NCBI GenBank assembly: GCA_947601655.1
Contig: CANQGG010000007.1
Span: forward strand, 1-64,000
From: an uncultured Akkermansia sp.
GTDB lineage: Bacteria; Verrucomicrobiota; Verrucomicrobiia; Verrucomicrobiales; Akkermansiaceae
Direction: 5' to 3'
Length of the DNA stretch: 64,000 bases
Positions 61,649 to 64,000 of the stretch are shown piece by piece; within the stretch, counting starts at the first letter, position 1; each line of letters begins with the position of its first letter. A model generated the notes under the pieces. It worked only from the letters and a program-made list of their open reading frames with translations, searched no databases and was not told the DNA's origin. Position numbers and translations under genes: made by a program.

Positions 61649-62725
61649 ATGGATTATGCATCACTCATTGAGCGTCGGCGTGAGCGCCTCAACGAACTGG
61701 ATCGGCTCGTTGAGGATCCCCGGCTCTATGATGACCGCAAGCGCGCGTGTGCTCTGATGAGCGAGAGGAGTCGGATTGTCCGACTGCTGGAGGATTGGGA
61801 GGCTCTCATTGTGGCTCGAGAGCAGCTGGAGGAGTACGAGAAGCTTTCCGCCGGAGAAGATGAGGAATTAGCGCAGCTCGCATCGGCGGAGATTGAGTCG
61901 CAGCGACGGCTCGTCGAGAATCTTGAACAAAGTGTACAGTACGCCCTCCTGCCACCGGATGCCTTGGAATCTCGTGATGCACTCATTGAGATTCGTGCCG
62001 GTACAGGCGGCGACGAAGCGGCTCTGTTTGCTGCAGATTTGCTTGGAATGTACCGCCGTTATGCAGAGACGCACAGCTGGCAGTTCGAGGTGTTGGATGC
62101 TTCTCCTAATGACATAGGAGGTTTCAAGGAGGTCACTGCGCGAGTGAGTGGGGTGGAAGTTTTTCGGTATCTGAAATATGAGAGCGGAGTGCACCGAGTC
62201 CAGCGTGTGCCGGTCACTGAAACTCAGGGACGTATCCATACCTCCACTGCAACCGTGGCGGTACTCCCGGAAGCAGAGGAGGTAGACGTAGAGATACGCC
62301 CGGAAGATCTCCGTATTGAGACTTGCCGTGCCGGCGGAGCAGGGGGGCAGCATGTGAATCGCACTGAATCTGCCGTGCAGATTTTCCATCTTCCCACGGG
62401 AATCATGGTACGTTGCGAGAATGAGCGTTCTCAGCTCAAAAACAGGGAAACAGGGATGCGGATTCTGCGTGCACGACTATTTGAGATGAAGCAGCGGGAG
62501 GCGCAACGAAGTTATTCCGAGAAACGCCGTTCTCTTATCGGCTCCGGCGGCAGAGAGGAGAAAATTCGTACCTATAATTTTCCGCAGAATCGCCTTACCG
62601 ACCACCGTATTGCGTACACGGCTTACAATCTCGACATCGTCGTCGCCACTGGTGCGCTGGATGACCTCATCGAACACATGCAGCACGCAGAAATGTCAGA
62701 ACGCCTTGATGAACTCAACTCCTAA
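61649..62725 (+). CDS. prfA: Peptide chain release factor 1
   Basis: The 358-residue protein carries GGQ in RAGGAGGQHVN, which catalyses peptide release, and RVPVTETQGRIHTST, where PVT fits the RF1 PxT stop-codon motif (UAA/UAG) rather than the SPF motif of RF2. The length is normal. The 3' end overlaps prmC by 17 nt. PrmC methylates the GGQ glutamine, so the pair works together. Confidence 0.96.
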   Translation: MDYASLIERRRERLNELDRLVEDPRLYDDRKRACALMSERSRIVRLLEDWEALIVAREQLEEYEKLSAGEDEELAQLASAEIESQRRLVENLEQSVQYALLPPDALESRDALIEIRAGTGGDEAALFAADLLGMYRRYAETHSWQFEVLDASPNDIGGFKEVTARVSGVEVFRYLKYESGVHRVQRVPVTETQGRIHTSTATVAVLPEAEEVDVEIRPEDLRIETCRAGGAGGQHVNRTESAVQIFHLPTGIMVRCENERSQLKNRETGMRILRARLFEMKQREAQRSYSEKRRSLIGSGGREEKIRTYNFPQNRLTDHRIAYTAYNLDIVVATGALDDLIEHMQHAEMSERLDELNS

Positions 62726-63623
62726 ATCCGTCCGCGAGATCCTCAGCTCCGGCACCGAGTATCTCGATGCCAGGCGGGTGGAAGGAGCGCGTGCCTCCAT
62801 GCAGGCGATGCTTGCCCATGTGCTGGGCAAAAATCGTACTTGGCTCTACCTCCACATCGATTATTGCCCGACAGAGCAAGAGCTTGTGCGCCTGCGTGAA
62901 ATGTTGCGTTTGCGTGGGCAGGGCGTTCCATTGCAGCATTTGCTTGGCGAAGTGGAGTTTTACCGCCGCCGTTTTCGCAGCGATGCCCGTGCGCTTGTTC
63001 CTCGTCCTGAAACAGAAGAGCTCGTTGAGCTCGCCTTACGGCATATTTCGCGAGAGAAGGCAAATCTACGCATTCTCGATATGGGCTGTGGTTCCGGTGT
63101 CATCGGTATATCCCTTGCCCTTGAATTGCATGAACAATTCCCCACCGTTATCCTCGCGGATGTTTCTCCCGATGCTCTCGATCTCGCGCTGGAGAATGCC
63201 ACGGCTCTTGGTGCACGTGTAAGTACCTGCCAAACAGATCTTTTTTCTGCCTGGAAAACTTCTCAGGGGGAGGAAAATCTTGCCCGTTTCGTGCCTCCTG
63301 CTCAGTTTGACTGCATCGTTGCAAATCTCCCCTATGTCCGATCGAATGAGCTGCTCCAAACCGAGGTGCTTCATGACCCGCACGGCGCCCTGTATGGCGG
63401 AGGGGACGATGGCCTGGACATCATTCGCCGCTTTCTCTCTGAAGCCTGCGAGTATCTTGCGACGGATGGCGTTATTCTACTGGAGGTCGGGCACGACCAG
63501 GGTGAGATAGTTGAGCAGCAGATGCGCAGCCTTGGCTACAGCGATGTGGAATTACACCACGACCTCAATGGCGTCGCCCGCTTTCCGACGGCTCACGCCC
63601 GGGTGGTACAGACCCCTAAATGA
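62709..63623 (+). CDS. prmC: Release factor glutamine methyltransferase PrmC
   Basis: The 304-residue protein has the N-terminal helical domain that grips release factors (AMLAHVLGKNRTWLYLH), RPETEELVELAL, the SAM motif ILDMGCGSGVIGISLAL and the active-site motif NLPYV, a variant of NPPY. It methylates the Gln of the GGQ loop in release factors. Start chosen at MNSTPKS within the prfA end; a longer frame from 62610 lies entirely within prfA and is not needed. Confidence 0.93.
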   Translation: MNSTPKSVREILSSGTEYLDARRVEGARASMQAMLAHVLGKNRTWLYLHIDYCPTEQELVRLREMLRLRGQGVPLQHLLGEVEFYRRRFRSDARALVPRPETEELVELALRHISREKANLRILDMGCGSGVIGISLALELHEQFPTVILADVSPDALDLALENATALGARVSTCQTDLFSAWKTSQGEENLARFVPPAQFDCIVANLPYVRSNELLQTEVLHDPHGALYGGGDDGLDIIRRFLSEACEYLATDGVILLEVGHDQGEIVEQQMRSLGYSDVELHHDLNGVARFPTAHARVVQTPK

Positions 63624-63633
63624 CGCTCAGCTT

Positions 63634-63948
63634 CTAGGCGGTAATTCCAAAGTGAGTGCGAATATCCGCAAAAATGCGATCGCGCAGGGTGCGAGCACGG
63701 CAGAGATCACGGGTGCGTAGGGAGAAACGCAGCCTCTCAGCTGTAGCATCCGGCTTATGCACCGTTACATGGCACCACCACACGCCCCTGTTATTCCAGA
63801 GATGATGATTCTGGTTTCCGTCGTTGATGCGGAGTGCAATCTTGGTATTTTGCGGTGTCATTGAATGCCAGATGTTGTAGTGCGAGAAAGCGGAGAAGTT
63901 GGACTTGGAAACGCCGTGATACTCCTTGTCTCTTTTCAGGTGGGACAC
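63634..63948 (-). CDS. Small protein resembling an integrase arm-binding domain
   Basis: This 104-residue protein ends 10 bp from prmC on the opposite strand. Its second half, NRGVWWCHVTVHKPDATAER then LRFSLRTRDLCRARTLRDRI, has the pattern of the three-strand arm-type DNA-binding domain found at the start of phage-type integrases, but no catalytic domain follows. It may be a stand-alone DNA-binding protein or a remnant. The GC content is like its surroundings. Confidence 0.5.
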   Translation of the reverse strand: MSHLKRDKEYHGVSKSNFSAFSHYNIWHSMTPQNTKIALRINDGNQNHHLWNNRGVWWCHVTVHKPDATAERLRFSLRTRDLCRARTLRDRIFADIRTHFGITA

Positions 63949-64000
63949 ACCGGAGTGCCCGTCCGTTCAACGAAAAGAGAAATTTCTTCAGTACAGAATA

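Overview
The window looks like a chromosomal segment of a Gram-negative bacterium of moderate to high GC content. Outer-membrane-type machinery supports this: ExbB/ExbD, type VI secretion parts and a Tat translocase. Several traits fit Verrucomicrobiota, possibly an Akkermansia relative: weak or absent Shine-Dalgarno sequences, a DUF4492-cydA-cydB cluster, a TatC with a large periplasmic insertion, and a DVLRHTF-type tyrosine recombinase. The taxon is inferred, not shown. No rRNA, tRNA or CRISPR array was found.

Layout. (1) 1-10.1 kb holds the end of a type VI secretion-like cluster: a TssM-like C-terminal part, TssA, a membrane TPR protein, a pseudokinase/FGE-like protein and an exported Ig-like protein. 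Two sugar-nucleotide-type nucleotidyltransferase genes lie among them, one fused to a GHMP kinase. (2) 10.1-13.7 kb is core: der, an OppF-type ATPase and tatC. (3) 13.7-24.1 kb is accessory and AT-rich in parts. It has a broken ankyrin gene, two members of an unrecognised small-protein family (called DLPxPxY here) and five tandem minus-strand ankyrin-repeat genes. (4) 24.1-39.8 kb is a probable integrative defence island. An unknown gene comes first, then a four-gene minus-strand operon: a giant DEAD helicase with a DUF1998-type C-terminus, a SNF2 helicase, an N6-adenine methylase and an HNH nuclease. It recalls DISARM class 1 with a changed composition. A tyrosine recombinase ends the island, and copies of a roughly 28-bp dispersed repeat lie at both edges. 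(5) 39.8-41.7 kb has two more DLPxPxY proteins, a small unknown gene and a strong candidate for a structured noncoding RNA of about 200 nt with its own promoter and a UUCG-loop terminator. (6) 41.7-55.8 kb on the minus strand holds an AddAB-type helicase-nuclease pair, then an envelope operon: exbB, exbD, a long TPR protein, a glycosyltransferase-51 protein with a dead transpeptidase domain, an inositol-monophosphatase family protein and rsmB. (7) 56-64 kb holds a sugar porter with a large periplasmic insertion, DUF4492-cydAB, prfA-prmC and a small gene on the opposite strand.

Two regulatory patterns recur. Many genes have no Shine-Dalgarno sequence, and sigma-70-like promoters sit so close to the start codon that the transcripts would be nearly leaderless. 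Separately, a box TYACRGAAC, usually followed 5 nt later by a -10-like hexamer, lies upstream of several accessory genes and of the addAB pair. This suggests a shared regulator or promoter type.

The most novel material is the DISARM-like operon in its repeat-bounded island, the four-copy DLPxPxY family with its associated repeats and promoter box, and the structured RNA. All assignments rest on reading motifs by eye; no database search was run.
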